NCBI GenBank assembly: GCA_017643325.1
Contig: JAEPNS010000025.1
Coordinates: forward strand, 1-9,352
DNA: 9,352 bases
From: Alphaproteobacteria bacterium
GTDB taxonomy: Bacteria > Pseudomonadota > Alphaproteobacteria > UBA6615
Direction: 5' to 3'
Part shown: piece after piece, positions 7,086 to 9,352 of the stretch
How positions within the stretch are numbered: the stretch's first letter is position 1
How the letters are laid out: every line of letters begins with the position of its first letter
Notes under the pieces: model-generated
What the model saw: the letters and a program-made list of their open reading frames with translations, nothing else
What the model was told of the DNA's origin: nothing
The model's database searches: none
Made by a program: the position numbers and the translations under genes

Positions 7086-7099
7086 CGCCGCGCCGGACC

Positions 7100-7132
7100 A
7101 AACAAAATCCTCGCCAAATAATGCGGCGGAAC
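7100..7132 (-). terminator. Candidate intrinsic terminator of rnpB
   Basis: Read on the minus strand, GTTCCGCC (7132-7125) can pair with GGCGAGGA (7115-7108) through a stem with one bulged A and one G-U pair around a 9-nt loop. The tract TTTTGTTT (7107-7100) follows. It lies about 40 nt after the predicted rnpB 3' end and before the mraZ promoter, where a terminator is expected. A competing small hairpin GGAAC-AAA-GTTCC (7140-7128) uses some of the same bases. Confidence 0.4.
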
Positions 7133-7168
7133 TTTGTTCCTGTAATGTTCTGTTCTTGGGGGATAAGG

Positions 7169-7555
<387 letters not shown>

Positions 7556-7561
7556 GGCCTG

Positions 7562-7588
7562 ATTAGGCCGAAGCCGGGCTTTCCGCAA
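7562..7588 (-). promoter_or_regulatory. Predicted rnpB promoter inside the amidase gene end
   Basis: TTGCGG (7588-7583) and CCTAAT (7567-7562) are separated by 15 nt. The -10 contains the TAA stop of the amidase gene. A start 6-7 nt further would fall at about 7555, exactly where the P1 helix of rnpB begins, and this agreement is the main support. The spacer is short and both hexamers are imperfect. Processing from an uup-amidase transcript is the alternative. Confidence 0.42.
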
Positions 7589-8270
7589 CCAGCGTGTGGA
7601 TGGCCGCCAGGCGTGCACGGGTCTCCTCGTCGGCCTCGCCGTCGAAGTTCGCCGGCCGGAACCGGCGCTGGAAGGCCGAGATCACGGTCGCAAGATCGTT
7701 CCCGGCGGTGTCGTAGCCGATCGCGTCCAGGGTGGACGCGACGTCGGGGACGGGGACCGGTTCGCCGAGGTTGTCGGTCCACAGCCCGACCCCGGCCTCC
7801 GCCAGCTCCCGCCAGGGAAACAGCTCGCCCGGGTCGATCTTGCGCGCCGGGGCGAGGTCGGAGTGGCCGATAACGTTGCGCGGCGGGATGGGGTGCCGGT
7901 CGAGGACGCCGCGGCAGAGCTCGATCAGGGCCGCGATCTGCCGGTCGGGGAAGGGGCGGTAGCCGTAGTCATGGCCGGGATTCGACACCTCGATGCCGAT
8001 GGAGCGTGAGTTCAGGTCGTGCCAGCCGCGCCACGCGCCCACGCCCGCATGCCACGCGCGGTCGGCCTCATCGACCAGCCGCCACACGGTGCCGTCCTCG
8101 TCGAGCAGGTAATGGGCGCTGACCTGCGATTCCGGGCTGCACAGCCAGTTGCGCGCGCGCCAGGTCGGCACCATGCCCGTGTAGTGGATCACCAGCGTAT
8201 CGATCACCGGATGTTGGCCGCGTTCCGCCTTGCGGGCGTTGCAGTTCGGGGAGGCGTGCTCGGTGATCAT
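7563..8270 (-). CDS. N-acetylmuramoyl-L-alanine amidase, AmpD/AmiD (Amidase_2) family
   Basis: This zinc enzyme cleaves the amide bond between N-acetylmuramic acid and L-alanine in peptidoglycan or in anhydro-muropeptides. The 235-residue protein starts MITEHASPNCNAR and contains VIHYTG with His29, IGIEVSN with Glu94, and IGHSDLAP..KIDPG with His136 and Asp146. His29, His136 and Asp146 fit the zinc ligands of AmpD, and the His-x9-Asp spacing matches. The C-terminal part (about 172-228, DVASTLDAIGY and FQRRFRP..FDGEADEET) looks like a peptidoglycan-binding domain, as in AmiD. There is no signal peptide or lipobox, so it is probably cytoplasmic and may recycle murein like AmpD. I leave the symbol open because domain layout and location point to different namesakes. 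The ATG at 8270 overlaps the uup stop (ATGA). No strong ribosome site is visible, which suggests coupled translation. Confidence 0.93.
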   Translation of the reverse strand: MITEHASPNCNARKAERGQHPVIDTLVIHYTGMVPTWRARNWLCSPESQVSAHYLLDEDGTVWRLVDEADRAWHAGVGAWRGWHDLNSRSIGIEVSNPGHDYGYRPFPDRQIAALIELCRGVLDRHPIPPRNVIGHSDLAPARKIDPGELFPWRELAEAGVGLWTDNLGEPVPVPDVASTLDAIGYDTAGNDLATVISAFQRRFRPANFDGEADEETRARLAAIHTLVAESPASA

Positions 8271-9352
8271 GAGGCGGCCCGGCGTTCGAGGTCCTCGCGC
8301 CGCGCGTCCAGCTCCAGCCAGCGGTCTTCGGCGTTCGAAAGCGCACCCTCCACTTCCGCGAGCTTGGCCGCCGCGTTCTCGTAGGCCTGCCGGTCCTTGG
8401 CGAACAGGTCGGGGTCGGCGAGTGCGGCCTCCAGTTTCGTCCTGGCGGTCTCCAGCGCCGTAATCCGGTCCGGCAGGGTTTCCAGCTCGTGCTGTTCCTT
8501 GAAGGAGAGCTTGGTCGGCGCGGCGGGCTTCGCGGGCCGCGCGTCCGGCTTGCGGGCAGGCCTCCCGGTGGCCGCCCGGGTCTTTTTCGCGGCCTGCTTG
8601 CGCTGGCGCAGGTAGTCCGAGTAGCCGCCGGGATATTCCTCCACGACCCCGTCGCCCTCGATCGCGATGGTCGAACTCACGATCCGGTTCAGGAAGTCGC
8701 GGTCATGGCTGACCAGCAGCACCGTGCCGTCGTAGCTGTCGAGCATGTCGATCAGCACGTCGAGCGTGTCGGCGTCGAGGTCGTTGGTCGGCTCGTCGAG
8801 CACGAGGAGGTTCGACGGCTGGGCAAGGATCTTTGCAAGCAGCAGCCGGTTGCGCTCGCCGCCCGAAAGGGTGCCCACCGGCGCGCGCGCCTGCGTGTCG
8901 TCGAACAGGAAGTCGCGCAGGTAGGCGACGACGTGGCGCTGGCTGCCGCGCACGTTGATCGAGTCCCCGCCCTGCGGCGCGAGGGTCTGCCAGAGGGTGT
9001 CGTTGGGATCGAGCTGCTCTCGGGTCTGGTCGAAGAACGCCATGGTCAGGTTCTTCGCCCGGCGCAGGCGGCCGCTGTCGCGTTCCTCCTCGCCGATCAG
9101 GATTTTCAGCAGCGTGGTCTTGCCCGCGCCGTTCGGGCCGACGATCCCGACCCGGTCGCCGCGCAGGATGCGGGTGGAGAAGCCGTCAACGATCTTCCGG
9201 TCCCCGAACGACTTGGTCAGGTTCTCGCATTCGAAGACCAGCCGGCTCGACAGCGGACCGGACTCCAGTTCGAACTCGGCGAGCCGCTCGCCGGTCAGCA
9301 ACGCCTTGCGCTGAGCGCGAAGCTGGTCGAGCCGCGCCAGGCGACCCTGGTT
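8267..9352 (-). CDS. uup: ABC-F ATPase, Uup type, C-terminal 361 residues (cut by window edge)
   Basis: ABC-F proteins are soluble twin ATPases without membrane domains that act on ribosomes. Uup has also been linked to branched DNA and transposon excision. The visible part covers the end of the inter-domain linker (NQGRLARLDQLRAQRKA, resembling the NEGR..RRER region of E. coli Uup) and the whole second ATPase. The second ATPase has Walker A GPNGAGKTT at 72-80, signature LSGGE at 162-166, Walker B LLVLDEPTNDLD at 182-193 with Glu187, and SHD at 215-217 (fragment numbering). A Lys/Ala/Pro-rich linker at about 250-280 and a charged coiled-coil C-terminal domain at about 284-358 follow. That C-terminal domain fits Uup rather than EttA. 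The frame is open to the window edge. The TTG at 9301 is an internal codon, not the start. The stop overlaps the amidase ATG by 4 bp. Confidence 0.93.
   Translation of the reverse strand, partial: NQGRLARLDQLRAQRKALLTGERLAEFELESGPLSSRLVFECENLTKSFGDRKIVDGFSTRILRGDRVGIVGPNGAGKTTLLKILIGEEERDSGRLRRAKNLTMAFFDQTREQLDPNDTLWQTLAPQGGDSINVRGSQRHVVAYLRDFLFDDTQARAPVGTLSGGERNRLLLAKILAQPSNLLVLDEPTNDLDADTLDVLIDMLDSYDGTVLLVSHDRDFLNRIVSSTIAIEGDGVVEEYPGGYSDYLRQRKQAAKKTRAATGRPARKPDARPAKPAAPTKLSFKEQHELETLPDRITALETARTKLEAALADPDLFAKDRQAYENAAAKLAEVEGALSNAEDRWLELDARREDLERRAAS

Noticed and set aside
6886..7168. CcrM (GANTC) or CtrA (TTAA-N7-TTAA) sites upstream of mraZ, expected for a cell-cycle-controlled alphaproteobacterial promoter
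   Set aside because: No GANTC and no TTAA occurs anywhere in the gap.
7566..7575. GGC-TTCG-GCC mini-hairpin at the amidase end as a terminator
   Set aside because: It has only three base pairs, no U tract follows, and rnpB begins about 11 nt later.
9299..9301. TTG as start of the ABC-F gene
   Set aside because: The frame stays open to the window edge and the preceding 17 codons match the Uup linker, so the true start is outside the window.

Overview
The window is a high-GC (roughly two thirds G+C by eye) chromosomal segment from an alphaproteobacterium. Evidence for this is the type A RNase P RNA lying between a cell-wall amidase and mraZ, the FtsI active-site context ELGSVFK, the alphaproteobacterial style of MraZ (start MALFLST..NKVDRKGR) and FtsL, and GC-rich codon use that is the same in every gene. 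I cannot name the genus. All recognised genes are on the minus strand, so the window is best read from its right end to its left end.

Right part (9352 to about 7560): the C-terminal half of an ABC-F ATPase of the Uup type (cut by the window edge) overlaps by 4 bp a soluble N-acetylmuramoyl-L-alanine amidase with a C-terminal peptidoglycan-binding-like domain. About 8 nt after the amidase stop codon begins the RNase P RNA gene rnpB (about 7555 to 7169). Its likely promoter lies inside the end of the amidase gene, and a bulged hairpin with a U-rich tract about 40 nt past its 3' end may terminate it.

Middle (about 7168 to 6886): a 283-bp AT-richer regulatory gap upstream of mraZ. It holds a TTGACG -35 element, four TGGGN units with an exact 10-bp period covering the core promoter (a MraZ operator array), a perfect 16-bp palindrome 2 bp from that array, and helically phased A-tracts just upstream of the -35.

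Left part (6885 to 1): the front of the division and cell wall (dcw) operon in canonical order, mraZ-rsmH-ftsL-ftsI-murE-murF-mraY. Every junction overlaps: four are 4-bp ATGA junctions, ftsI/murE overlaps by 14 bp and murF/mraY by 11 bp. mraY is cut by the window edge after 95 codons. The genes form one pathway. MurE and MurF build UDP-MurNAc-pentapeptide, MraY transfers it to the lipid carrier, and FtsI (held at the septum with FtsL) cross-links the finished murein. RsmH modifies 16S rRNA, and MraZ probably represses the whole operon. Everything recognised is a known family. The least routine content is the control region upstream of mraZ.
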